Source: Roseateles sp. DAIF2 (GTDB lineage: Bacteria > Pseudomonadota > Gammaproteobacteria > Burkholderiales > Burkholderiaceae_C). From it: DNA of 64,000 bases. Where the stretch lies: positions 1,054,001 to 1,118,000 of the forward strand of contig NZ_CP049919.1 in assembly GCF_015624425.1 (NCBI RefSeq). The letters run 5' to 3'. How positions within the stretch are numbered: the stretch's first letter is position 1; every line of letters begins with the position of its first letter. The notes beneath the pieces are model-generated. The model was not told the DNA's origin and ran no database searches. It worked only from the letters and a program-made list of their open reading frames with translations. The position numbers and the translations under genes were made by a program. This document shows positions 44,409 through 52,179 of this stretch, piece after piece.

Positions 44409-45020
44409 TCAGGCGTCGATCTGCATCGCCGGGCGGGCCTGCACGCGGCCCAGCCAGTCCGAGACATGGGCATGGGCGGCGACCGGCGCGCCCAGGTAGG
44501 CGCTGTAGCCGAGCACCGAGCCGACCAGCAGGTCTGCCAGCGAGTAGTCCGCGCCCAGCATCCAGGGCTGGCGCGCCAGCCGCTCGTCCAGCAGGCCCAG
44601 CAGTCGGTCCAGCCCGGCATGCGCGGCCTGGGCAAGGGCCTCGCTGCGCAGCGCCTCCTCGCCCTGGGTCGCGAGCTGCAGGCGTACCAGCACCGTGCCA
44701 TAGGTGACATAGGCCCAGGTGCACCAGGACATGGCCTGCAGCCGCTCGGGCGTGCCGGCCTCGGGCCAGAGGCCGCGCTCGATGCCATAGGTCTCGCCCA
44801 GCCACAGCTGGATTGCCAGCGCCTCGAACATCGGCGCACCGTCGACCGTCAGGGTCGGCACCTTGCCGTTGGGATTCAGCGCCAGGTAGTCGGGGCGGTG
44901 CTGCTCGCCGCTGCGGATGTCGATCTTGACCCGCTCATGCGGCAGGCCCAGCTCGGTCAGGGCGCAGGCGATCGGGGTAGCGCTGGACATCGGGTGCCAG
45001 TACAGGACGATCTTGGACAT
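44409..45020 (-). CDS. glutathione S-transferase
   Basis: 203 residues from ATG 45020 (AAGGAG 7 nt upstream). N-terminal domain VLYWHPMSSATPIACALTEL, cis-Pro in NPNGKVPTLTVDG, and the glutathione gamma-glutamyl site MFEALAIQLWL. C-terminal helical domain has MLGADYSLADLLVGSVLGY with the conserved Asp (N-capping box). The N-terminal Cys of beta-class enzymes is absent; Ser-Ser occupies the site. Divergent from a YafY-type regulator with a long inverted repeat between them, which probably controls both. Confidence 0.9.
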   Translation of the reverse strand: MSKIVLYWHPMSSATPIACALTELGLPHERVKIDIRSGEQHRPDYLALNPNGKVPTLTVDGAPMFEALAIQLWLGETYGIERGLWPEAGTPERLQAMSWCTWAYVTYGTVLVRLQLATQGEEALRSEALAQAAHAGLDRLLGLLDERLARQPWMLGADYSLADLLVGSVLGYSAYLGAPVAAHAHVSDWLGRVQARPAMQIDA

Positions 45021-45082
45021 GGGGTAGCTCCTTGGGAAGTGATCGGTGGTGTTTGGGGAACGGTGTCGCGACGCCCAGCCAA

Positions 45083-45127
45083 TGTAGGCGCCATTGCGGA
45101 CAGATTCGGCCCTCAATGGCGGCTACA
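45083..45127. promoter_or_regulatory. operator-like inverted repeat, GST / YafY-type regulator gap
   Basis: TGTAGGCGCCATTG (45083-45096) and CAATGGCGGCTACA (45114-45127) are complementary at 13 of 14 positions, 17 bp apart. It lies between divergent starts at 45020 and 45137, so the regulator encoded at 45137 is the likely binder. The right arm covers a candidate ATG (45116), which is a reason to prefer the downstream start. Confidence 0.65.
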
Positions 45128-45136
45128 GTCGAGGCC

Positions 45137-46099
45137 ATGTTGAGCGCCTCCTCCCGCCTGCTGCGCCTGCTCTCGCTGTTGCAGACCCGCCGCCATTGGG
45201 CCGGCCAGGAGCTGGCCGAGCGGCTGGCGGTGCACCCGCGCACCCTGCGGCGCGACATCGACCGGCTGCGCCAGCTGGGCTATCCGGTGCAGGCCAGCAG
45301 CGGCGTGGCCGGCGGCTATGCCTTCAAGCCGGGGCAGGCGCTGCCGCCGCTGCTGCTGGACGACGAGGAGGCGCTGGCCGTTGCGCTGGCGCTGCGCACC
45401 GCCGCGGCCGGCCAGATCGGCGGCATCGAGGAACCGGCGCTGCAGGCCATGGTCAAGCTGGAGCAGGTGATGCCGCTGCGGCTGCGCCGGCGCGCCGATG
45501 CGCTGCGCACGGCCGTGCTGCCGATGGACCGGCCGGGGCCGCAGGTCGATGCGGGGCAGCTCGCGACCCTGGCGGCGGCCTGCCGCGAGCAGCTCGGCGT
45601 GGCCTACCGCTATGCCGATGCACGCGGCCAGACCAGCGAGCGCGCGGTCGAGCCGCAGGGCGTCGTGCATACCGGCAGCCGCTGGTACCTGGTGGCCTGG
45701 GATCCGGCGCGCGAGGATTGGCGCACCTTCCGCCTCGACCGCATCGAGGGCGAGGTCCGGGTTGGCGCGCATTTCCGCCCGCGCCCCGGCCCGGAGGGCG
45801 GCGATCTGCGGGCCTATGTGGCGCGCTCGCTGTCGCTGGCGCCCTATGCCGAGCAGGCGCGCATCGTGTTCCACGCGCCGAGCGAGGAGCTGGCGCAGCG
45901 CATCCCGGCCTCGGCCGGCCTGCTGGAGGCGCTGGACGAGAGGCGCTGCCGACTCACCTGCGGCGCCTCCTCGCTGGACGGCGTGGTCTATTGGCTGCTG
46001 GCGCTGGATCTGGAGTTCGAGGTGGAGTCGCCGCCGGCCCTGGTCGAGCGCCTGCGGCACGCCGCGGAACGCGTGCAGCGGGCGCTGGCGCGGGCCTAG
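45137..46099 (+). CDS. HTH/WYL domain transcriptional regulator (YafY type)
   Basis: 320 residues. N-terminal DeoR-like HTH (SRLLRLLSLLQTRRHWAGQE, LAERLAVHPRTLRRDIDRLR), then a WYL domain (VAYRYADARGQTSERAVEPQ, VHTGSRWYLVAWDPAREDWR with WYL, TFRLDRIEG) and a WCX-type C-terminal part. WYL domains sense ligands, often nucleic-acid-derived or unknown. ATG 45137 is used; ATG 45116 is possible. It ends in a 4-nt overlap with the convergent BON gene. Confidence 0.92.
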   Translation: MLSASSRLLRLLSLLQTRRHWAGQELAERLAVHPRTLRRDIDRLRQLGYPVQASSGVAGGYAFKPGQALPPLLLDDEEALAVALALRTAAAGQIGGIEEPALQAMVKLEQVMPLRLRRRADALRTAVLPMDRPGPQVDAGQLATLAAACREQLGVAYRYADARGQTSERAVEPQGVVHTGSRWYLVAWDPAREDWRTFRLDRIEGEVRVGAHFRPRPGPEGGDLRAYVARSLSLAPYAEQARIVFHAPSEELAQRIPASAGLLEALDERRCRLTCGASSLDGVVYWLLALDLEFEVESPPALVERLRHAAERVQRALARA

Positions 46100-46587
46100 C
46101 GCAAGCGGTAGGGCGGCGCGCCCCGTGCAACGCGCAGCAGCGCGATCGCCTGCTGCACATGGGGCAGGGCGCGCGCCCAGGTCTCCAACCGCGCCGCCAT
46201 GCCGGCGTCCGCGGCGCAGCCCTCGAGATAGACCACCCGGCCCTGCACCGTGACCCACAGGCTGCTGGGCCGGAACTCCGCCTCGCGCCGCGCGAAGTCC
46301 GCGCGGATCGCTGCGGCGATGTCAGCGTCGTAGTCGAAGGCCTTGGGGCGATCGCATTCGCCGGCCAGCCAGCAGGTCGTGCCCTTCTCGGCGCGCCGGT
46401 GCGCCTGCTCGCGCCGGCCGCGCTCGTCGACGAAGGGACCCGCCGGCTCCGGGCAGTCCGCCTCGTCCCGTGTCAGCCGGAAGAAGGGGTCGTCGAACCA
46501 GTTGCGCAGCGCCGACGCGTCCTCCTGCGCCGGAGTCGGCAGCGCGATGGCGAGCAGCAGCAGGCAGATCGGGAGCGGGGTGCGCAT
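46096..46587 (-). CDS. secreted BON-domain-like protein
   Basis: 163 residues from ATG 46587. Signal peptide (PLPICLLLLAIALPTPAQ), a Cys-containing central region (DEADCPEPAG, TTCWLAGECDRP) and a C-terminal BON-like domain: DIAAAIRADFARREAEFRPS, LWVTVQGRVVYLEGCAADAG, LPHVQQAIALLRV. BON domains bind phospholipid or periplasmic partners. The Cys-rich insert is unusual for the family. Single gene, convergent with the YafY-type regulator. Confidence 0.75.
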   Translation of the reverse strand: MRTPLPICLLLLAIALPTPAQEDASALRNWFDDPFFRLTRDEADCPEPAGPFVDERGRREQAHRRAEKGTTCWLAGECDRPKAFDYDADIAAAIRADFARREAEFRPSSLWVTVQGRVVYLEGCAADAGMAARLETWARALPHVQQAIALLRVARGAPPYRLR

Positions 46588-46748
46588 CGGCCTCGATTGT
46601 GTCGCCGGCGAACGCAATGCGAACAATACAAAATGAAACCGCTACATCGGGTCTTCGGCGGTACAAGAGCCGTCAGTAGAGATCAGACCGCCGCGCGCGG
46701 GACCGGTCGCCGACCCGGCGGTGCGGTTTCGCGGCGGTGCATGCGTTT

Positions 46749-46985
46749 ATGGACATCGATTCGGTTTCCTACCTGTACGACAGCCCGCTGGGGCGCTTCA
46801 CGATCAAGAGCCGCCTGTCGGGGCGCTGGCGCGTCAAGCATGAGCAGATGCCCTGGGGCGATTCCTTCCCGACCCCCGAGGCCGCGGCGCGCGCGCTGTC
46901 GCTCGAGTTCCCGGTGCCGGGCGATCTGGAGGAATGGTCCGAGGAAGGCACCTATCACACCGATCTCGGCGGCCTGCAACCCTGA
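46749..46985 (+). CDS. small hypothetical protein
   Basis: About 78 residues from ATG 46749 (GTG 46737 is an alternative). Contains DSPLGRFTIKSRLSGRWRVK and WGDSFPTPEAAARALSLEFP; reads as a compact alpha/beta protein without signal or membrane helix. No family recognised. Coding use matches its surroundings. It is convergent with the GNAT gene, 5 nt apart. Confidence 0.55.
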   Translation: MDIDSVSYLYDSPLGRFTIKSRLSGRWRVKHEQMPWGDSFPTPEAAARALSLEFPVPGDLEEWSEEGTYHTDLGGLQP

Positions 46986-46990
46986 GCCGC

Positions 46991-47551
46991 CTATTTCGGC
47001 AGGCTCAACGCCCCCGGCCCGAGCGGTCGCTGCATCAGCACCGTGTCGACCCAGCGGCCTTTCTTGAAACCCACCCCGACCAGGGTGCCGACGGTGCTGA
47101 AGCCCAGGCGCCGGTGCAGGGCCAGCGAGCCGGTGTTGCCGCTGTCGCCGACCATCGCCAGCAGCTGGCGCCAGGGGCCTGCCTCACAGCGCTCGATCAG
47201 CGCCGTCATCAGCGCCAGGCCCAGGCCGCGGCCCTGCTGGCCGGCGGCGACATAGACCGAGCTCTCGATCGTGTGGCGGTAGGCGCTGCGTGGGCGGTAG
47301 GTTGTGGCATAGGCATAGCCCAGCAGCCGTCCATCCAGCTCGGCGGCCAGGTAGGGCAGGCCGGCGCGCAGCACCGCGGCGCGGCGCGCCAGCATCTCGG
47401 CCGGGCTCGGCGCGGCCTCCTCGAAGCTGGCGATGCCCTGCAGCACATGGTGGGCGTAGATCGCCTGGATGGCCGGCATGTCGGCCTCCTGCGCGTCGCG
47501 CAGCAGGGGTTGAGATGGGGTGGCGTCGATCTTCGGCATGCGGGTCATCAT
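46991..47551 (-). CDS. GNAT family N-acetyltransferase (phosphinothricin-acetyltransferase-like)
   Basis: About 186 residues. LRDAQEADMPAIQAIYAHHV, the SFEEAAPSP segment, then the acetyl-CoA motif VYVAAGQQGRGLGLALMTAL (Q/RxxGxG/A form) and NTGSLALHRRLGFSTVGTL. This layout matches the Pat/Bar-like GNAT group, which acetylate amino acid-like amines. Start uncertain: ATG 47551, 47548 or 47539 are close together, and a start at 47599 would reach into the promoter palindrome. Divergent from a LysR gene that may control it. Confidence 0.87.
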   Translation of the reverse strand: MMTRMPKIDATPSQPLLRDAQEADMPAIQAIYAHHVLQGIASFEEAAPSPAEMLARRAAVLRAGLPYLAAELDGRLLGYAYATTYRPRSAYRHTIESSVYVAAGQQGRGLGLALMTALIERCEAGPWRQLLAMVGDSGNTGSLALHRRLGFSTVGTLVGVGFKKGRWVDTVLMQRPLGPGALSLPK

Positions 47552-47585
47552 CGCGGCGCCCGGCGTATAAATGAAGCTTTGGCTA

Positions 47586-47602
47586 CTTATGCGCTGCATA
47601 AG
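47586..47602. promoter_or_regulatory. LysR-type operator palindrome, GNAT-LysR gap
   Basis: CTTATGCGCTGCATAAG: perfect 7-bp arms around 3 bases, 17 bp before the LysR start. TTATGCGCTGCATAA contains a T-N11-A LysR box. A wider GAAGCT/AGCTTC pair (about 47573-47578 and 47613-47618) brackets it. Confidence 0.65.
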
Positions 47603-47619
47603 AAAAACTTGGAGCTTCG

Positions 47620-48507
47620 ATGAGCCTCAACCTCGACCAGCTGCGGACCTTCGTCACCGTGCTGGACTGCGGCAGCTTCTCGGCCGCGGCCGAGCGGCTG
47701 GAGATCACGCAGCCGGCCGTCAGCCAGCAGATCCGCAGCCTGGAGCGGCGCCTGGGCGTGCCGCTGATCGAGCGGGTCGGGCGCAGCCTGCGGCCCACCG
47801 CCGCGGGCGCCGAGCTGCTGGCCCATGCCGGCGGCATCGAGGTCAGCGTGGCCGCGGCGCTGGCGGCGGTGGCCGGGCGGGCCGAGGGCGTGCGCGGCCT
47901 GGTGCGCCTGGGCAGCGGCGCCACCGCCTGCATCCATCTGCTGCCGCCGCTGCTGCAGGGCCTGCGCCGGCGCTGCCCCGAGCTGGAGATCACGGTCAGC
48001 ACCGGCAACACCGCGCAGATCGCGCGCGCGGTCGAGGACAACCAGCTGGACCTGGGCCTGGTGACCCTGCCGCTGGCGGGTCGGGCCTTCGAGATCACGC
48101 CGCTGCTGGAGGACGAGTTCGTCGCGATCGCGCCGGCCGCGATGGCGCTGCCGGCCCACGTCACCGCGCGGGCGCTGGCGCAGCGGCCCTTGCTGCTGTT
48201 CGAGCCGGGCGGCAACACGCGCCGGCTGGCCGATGCCTGGCTGGCGCGAGGCGGCGCGGCGCGGCTGAAGCCGGCGATGGCCCTGGGCAGCGTCGAGGCG
48301 ATCAAGGCCCTGGTGGCCGCCGGGCTGGGTTGCGCGCTGGTGCCGGGCATGGCGCTGCGCGAGCCCGCGGCGCGCGCCGGGCTGCAGCTGCGGCCGCTGT
48401 CGCCGCGCCTGAGCCGCCGGCTGGCGCTGGTGATGCGGCGCGACAAGCGCCTGACCGCGCCGGTCAACGAGCTGCGGCGCGCCCTGCTGGAACTGGGGGA
48501 CGTTTAG
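47620..48507 (+). CDS. LysR family transcriptional regulator
   Basis: 295 residues. HTH: LDQLRTFVTVLDCGSFSAAA, ITQPAVSQQIRSLERRLG; substrate-binding domain from about residue 90, with VRLGSGATACIHLLPPLLQG and VEAIKALVAAGLGCALVPGM. Divergent from the GNAT gene across a palindromic site; convergent with the LysE-type exporter, whose stop overlaps by 4 nt. Regulation of the GNAT gene is the simplest reading. Confidence 0.93.
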   Translation: MSLNLDQLRTFVTVLDCGSFSAAAERLEITQPAVSQQIRSLERRLGVPLIERVGRSLRPTAAGAELLAHAGGIEVSVAAALAAVAGRAEGVRGLVRLGSGATACIHLLPPLLQGLRRRCPELEITVSTGNTAQIARAVEDNQLDLGLVTLPLAGRAFEITPLLEDEFVAIAPAAMALPAHVTARALAQRPLLLFEPGGNTRRLADAWLARGGAARLKPAMALGSVEAIKALVAAGLGCALVPGMALREPAARAGLQLRPLSPRLSRRLALVMRRDKRLTAPVNELRRALLELGDV

Positions 48508-49148
48508 GCGACCGCCTTCGCGCGCAGGCCCAGCAGGCTGACGCCGATCGCGACGAAGCCGGCGCCGAACAGCCGGTTCAGCGCCTGCACGCGGCGCGCG
48601 CTGCTCAGGCGGCGGCGCAGCGCGCGGGCCAGCAGCACATAGAAGCCATGGGCCAGCACGACGCAGCCGGAGAAGCTCAGCACCAGCACCAGGAACTGCT
48701 CGGAGGCCGGCGAGGCCTCGCGCAGGAACTGCGGGAACAGCGCGGTGAAGAACAGGATGGCCTTGGGGTTGGTCAGCGCCACCGTCAGGCCGTTGGCGAA
48801 CAGGCGCCGCGCCGAGGGCCGCTCGCGCGCCGCGGCGGCCTCGTCGATGCCGTCGAAGGCGCTGGCACGCTGGCGCCATTGGCGCACGCCCAGATAGATC
48901 AGGTAGGCCGCGCCGACCAGCTTCAGCAGCAGGAAGGCGGTGGCCGAGGTCTGCAGCAGCGCGCCCAGGCCCAGGGTCGCGGCGGCGGCGACGATCAGCA
49001 GGCCCAGCGCATTGCCCAGCGCGCCGATCATCGCGCGGCCCGCGCCATGAGCCAGCGAGTTGGAGATCGCCAGCAGCACCGCCGGCCCGGGCGAGAACGC
49101 CACCACCAGGGCCACGCCGACAAAGGCCAGCCAGCTTGCGAAATCCAT
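48504..49148 (-). CDS. LysE/RhtB family exporter
   Basis: 214 residues with about six membrane helices. Opening FVGVALVVAFSPGPAVLLAI carries the family's SPGP motif; GNALGLLIVAAAATLGLGAL and NPKAILFFTALFPQF (NPK motif) follow. Family members export amino acids or small metabolites such as homoserine. No ligand can be assigned. It reads leftward alone; the ABC importer starts 188 bp to its right in the opposite direction. Confidence 0.92.
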   Translation of the reverse strand: MDFASWLAFVGVALVVAFSPGPAVLLAISNSLAHGAGRAMIGALGNALGLLIVAAAATLGLGALLQTSATAFLLLKLVGAAYLIYLGVRQWRQRASAFDGIDEAAAARERPSARRLFANGLTVALTNPKAILFFTALFPQFLREASPASEQFLVLVLSFSGCVVLAHGFYVLLARALRRRLSSARRVQALNRLFGAGFVAIGVSLLGLRAKAVA

Positions 49149-49336
49149 CGTCGTTCCTTCTCTCTCTCTCTACATCAATCGGTCGCCGCCACTCTAGCCG
49201 CGCGGCAAAGGCCCCGCGCAGCGCTGGGCGACTGGCGACCATGACAAGGCAAGGCTTGTGGTCGCTCAAGTAGACTGGTTTGAAGCACCGGCTCTCGCGG
49301 CCGGTCCTGCCAAAAAACATAGCGGAGATGAGTGCG

Positions 49337-50317
49337 ATGACGACGATGACGAAGAGTCAAAAGATCTGGGCGCCGCTGGGCGCGCTGACCCTGGCCCTGT
49401 GCGCCGCGATGCCGGCCCTGGCACAACAGAAATCGGTGGCGGTGGCGACCATCGTCGAGCACCCGGCGCTGGACGCGGTGCGCGACGGCATCCAGGCCGC
49501 GCTGAAGGAGGCCGGCTACGAGAACGGCAAGACCCTGAAGTGGCAGTACCAGAGCGCCCAGGGCAATCCCGGCACCGCCGCGCAGATCGTGCGCAAGTTC
49601 GTCGGCGACAAGCCGGACGTGATCGTCGCGATCGCGACCCCGACCGCGCAGGCCTCGGTGGCCGCGACCAAGAACGTGCCGGTGCTGTTCTCGGCGGTGA
49701 CCGATCCGGTGGCGGCCAAGCTGGTGCCGAACTGGGAGGCCTCGAAGACCAATGTCAGCGGCGTCTCCGACCTGCTGGCGCTGGACAAGCAGATGGAGCT
49801 GCTGCAGAAGGTCGTGCCCGCGGCCAAGCGCGTCGGCATGGTCTACAACCCCGGCGAGGCCAACTCGGTGGTGGTGGTCAAGCAGCTGCAGGTCCTGCTG
49901 CCCAAGCTGGGCCTGAGCCTGGTCGAGGCGGCCGCGCCGCGCTCGGTGGACGTCAGCAGCGCCGCGCGCAGCCTGATCGGCAAGGTCGACGTGATCTACA
50001 CCAACACCGACAACAACGTGGTCTCGGCCTACGAGTCCCTGGTCAAGGTCGGCACCGACGCGAAGATCCCGCTGGTCGCCTCCGACACCGACAGCGTCAA
50101 GCGCGGCGCCGTCGCGGCGCTGGGCATCAACTACCGCGACCTGGGCGAGCAGACCGGCCGCATGGCGGTGCGCATCCTGAAGGGCGAGAAGCCCGGCGAC
50201 ATCAAGCCCGAGCTGAGCACCAAGCTGGAGCTCTATGTGAACCCGGGCGCGGCGCAGAAGCAGGGCATCACCCTGCCGGAGGCCCTGGTCAAGTCGGCGA
50301 CCGAAGTCGTCCGATAA
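49337..50317 (+). CDS. ABC transporter substrate-binding protein (TrpX/DUF534 type)
   Basis: 326 residues from ATG 49337 (GGAG 9 nt upstream; ATG 49328 and an upstream start are less likely). Signal peptide ends AAMPALAQ. Two-lobed fold like sugar-type binding proteins: VAVATIVEHPALDAVRDGIQ, NPGTAAQIVRKFVGDKPDVI, RVGMVYNPGEANSVVVVKQL, YTNTDNNVVSAYESLV. This is the ABC-substrate-binding (TrpX-like) family; some members serve tryptophan or other aromatic compounds. A terminator-like hairpin separates it from the permease and ATPase genes. Confidence 0.9.
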   Translation: MTTMTKSQKIWAPLGALTLALCAAMPALAQQKSVAVATIVEHPALDAVRDGIQAALKEAGYENGKTLKWQYQSAQGNPGTAAQIVRKFVGDKPDVIVAIATPTAQASVAATKNVPVLFSAVTDPVAAKLVPNWEASKTNVSGVSDLLALDKQMELLQKVVPAAKRVGMVYNPGEANSVVVVKQLQVLLPKLGLSLVEAAAPRSVDVSSAARSLIGKVDVIYTNTDNNVVSAYESLVKVGTDAKIPLVASDTDSVKRGAVAALGINYRDLGEQTGRMAVRILKGEKPGDIKPELSTKLELYVNPGAAQKQGITLPEALVKSATEVVR

Positions 50318-50369
50318 TCGCAGCCGGCCGGCGGCGGCTATATCAGCCGTCGCGCAGCCGCTTTCGCGG

Positions 50370-50400
50370 CGACAGGGCCCTTCGGGGCCCTTGTCGTTTC
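50370..50400 (+). terminator. hairpin with UUCG loop between binding protein and permease
   Basis: CGACAGGGCCC (50370-50380) pairs with GGGCCCTTGTCG (50385-50396, one bulge) around a TTCG loop, followed by TTTC. It could partly terminate, giving more binding protein than permease, or stabilise the upstream mRNA. Confidence 0.7.
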
Positions 50401-50455
50401 TGCAGACCCAAAATTAGCAGCCACGGCGTCTCACCGCCGCAGCCTCCTCACTCCC

Positions 50456-51343
50456 ATGTCTTTATTCTCCCTGCTCGGTGCGCTGGAGATCGGCCTGATC
50501 TTCAGCCTGGTGGCGCTCGGCGTGTACATCTCGTTTCGCCTGCTGCGCTTTCCCGATCTCACGGTGGACGGCAGCTTCCCGCTTGGCGGCGCCGTCTGCG
50601 CGACCCTGATCGCCTCCGGCGCCAGCCCCTACACCGCGACCCTGGCCGCCACCGCGGCCGGCGCGGCCGCGGGCCTCTTGACCGGCTGGCTGAACGTGCG
50701 GCTGCGCATCATGGACCTGCTGGCCAGCATCCTGATGATGATCGCGCTGTACTCGATCAACCTGCGCATCATGGGCGGCCCCAATGTGCCGCTGATCACC
50801 GAGCCGACCCTGTTCACCCTGCTGCAGCCCGCCAACATGGAAGACTATGTGGCGCGCCCGCTGCTGCTGCTGGTGATCGTGGTGGCGCTGAAGCTGGCGA
50901 TGGACTGGTTCTTCGCCACCGAACGCGGCCTGGCGATCCGCGCCACCGGCTCGAACGCGCGCATGGCGCGCGCCCAGGGCGTCAACACCGGCGCGATGGT
51001 GCTGCTGGGCATGGCGGTCTCGAACGCGCTGGTCGCGCTGGCCGGCGCGCTGTTCGCGCAGACCCAGGGCGGCGCCGATATCTCGATGGGCATCGGCACC
51101 ATCGTGATCGGCCTGGCCGCGGTGATCGTCGGCGAGAGCATCCTGCCTTCGCGCCGCCTGGTGCTGGCGACCCTGGCCGTCGTGATCGGCGCGATCGTCT
51201 ACCGCTTCTTCATCGCGCTGGCGCTGAACAGCGAGTTCATCGGCCTGAAGGCCCAGGACCTGAACCTGGTCACCGCGCTGCTGGTCACGGTCGCGCTGGT
51301 CATCCCGCAGCTGCGCCGCCGCATCGCGCGCCGCCCGAACTGA
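50456..51343 (+). CDS. ABC transporter permease (TrpY type)
   Basis: 295 residues, about eight membrane helices. LEIGLIFSLVALGVYISFRL, FPDLTVDGSFPLGGAVCATL and the cytoplasmic loop RATGSNARMARAQGVNTGAM are characteristic of the permease that pairs with TrpX-type binding proteins, a branch near the branched-chain amino acid/ribose permeases. 25 nt before the ATPase gene. Inner membrane, working with the genes on either side. Confidence 0.92.
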   Translation: MSLFSLLGALEIGLIFSLVALGVYISFRLLRFPDLTVDGSFPLGGAVCATLIASGASPYTATLAATAAGAAAGLLTGWLNVRLRIMDLLASILMMIALYSINLRIMGGPNVPLITEPTLFTLLQPANMEDYVARPLLLLVIVVALKLAMDWFFATERGLAIRATGSNARMARAQGVNTGAMVLLGMAVSNALVALAGALFAQTQGGADISMGIGTIVIGLAAVIVGESILPSRRLVLATLAVVIGAIVYRFFIALALNSEFIGLKAQDLNLVTALLVTVALVIPQLRRRIARRPN

Positions 51344-51368
51344 TGCCTAGGACGACGAGGTTCATCCC

Positions 51369-52163
51369 ATGCTGAGCGCACAACAACTCGAAATCACCTT
51401 CAACCCCGGCACGCCGATCGAGACCCGCGCGCTGCGCGGCCTGTCGCTGGAGATCCCGAGCGGCCAGTTCGTCACCGTGATCGGCTCCAACGGGGCCGGC
51501 AAGTCGACCTTCCTGAACGCGATCTCGGGCGACCAGTCGGTCGACCGCGGCCGCATCCTGATCGACGGCGACGAGGTCACGCGGCTGCCGGTCTGGGACC
51601 GCGCCGTGCGCGTCGCCCGCGTGTTCCAGGACCCGATGGCCGGCACCTGCGAGGACCTGACGATCGAGGAGAACATGGCCCTGGCGGAACGCCGCGGCGC
51701 CACGCGCTTTCTCGGCCGCGCGGTCAAGAGCTCGATGCGAGAGCAGTTCCGCGAGCGCCTGGCCACCCTGGGCCTGGGGCTGGAGAACCGTCTGGGCGAC
51801 CGCATCGGCCTGCTCTCCGGCGGCCAGCGCCAGGCGGTCAGCCTCCTGATGGCGGCGCTGCGCCCCTCGCGCATCCTGCTGCTGGACGAGCACACCGCGG
51901 CGCTGGACCCGCGTACCGCCGATTTCGTGCTGCAGCTGACCGCGCGCATCGTCGCCGAGGCCAAGCTGACCACGATGATGGTGACGCACAGCATGCGCCA
52001 GGCGCTGGACGTCGGCGAGCGCACCGTGATGCTGCACCAGGGGCAGGTCGTGCTCGACGTTTCCGGCGAGGAGCGCAGCCGCATGGACGTGCCCGACCTG
52101 CTGGCGATGTTCGAGCGCGTGCGCGGCGAGAAGCTGTCGGACGACGCGCTGCTGCTGGGCTGA
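51369..52163 (+). CDS. ABC transporter ATP-binding protein (TrpZ type)
   Basis: 264 residues. Walker A GSNGAGKST, Q-loop VFQDPMAGTC, signature LSGGQRQAVS, Walker B ILLLDEHTAALDP and switch His in MMVTHSM are all present. The extra TCEDLTIEENMALAERRG stretch is typical of the TrpZ-like subgroup. Completes the importer; its stop is 16 nt from the convergent Rieske gene. Confidence 0.94.
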   Translation: MLSAQQLEITFNPGTPIETRALRGLSLEIPSGQFVTVIGSNGAGKSTFLNAISGDQSVDRGRILIDGDEVTRLPVWDRAVRVARVFQDPMAGTCEDLTIEENMALAERRGATRFLGRAVKSSMREQFRERLATLGLGLENRLGDRIGLLSGGQRQAVSLLMAALRPSRILLLDEHTAALDPRTADFVLQLTARIVAEAKLTTMMVTHSMRQALDVGERTVMLHQGQVVLDVSGEERSRMDVPDLLAMFERVRGEKLSDDALLLG

Positions 52164-52179
52164 GCGGGCCGCGGTCGGC

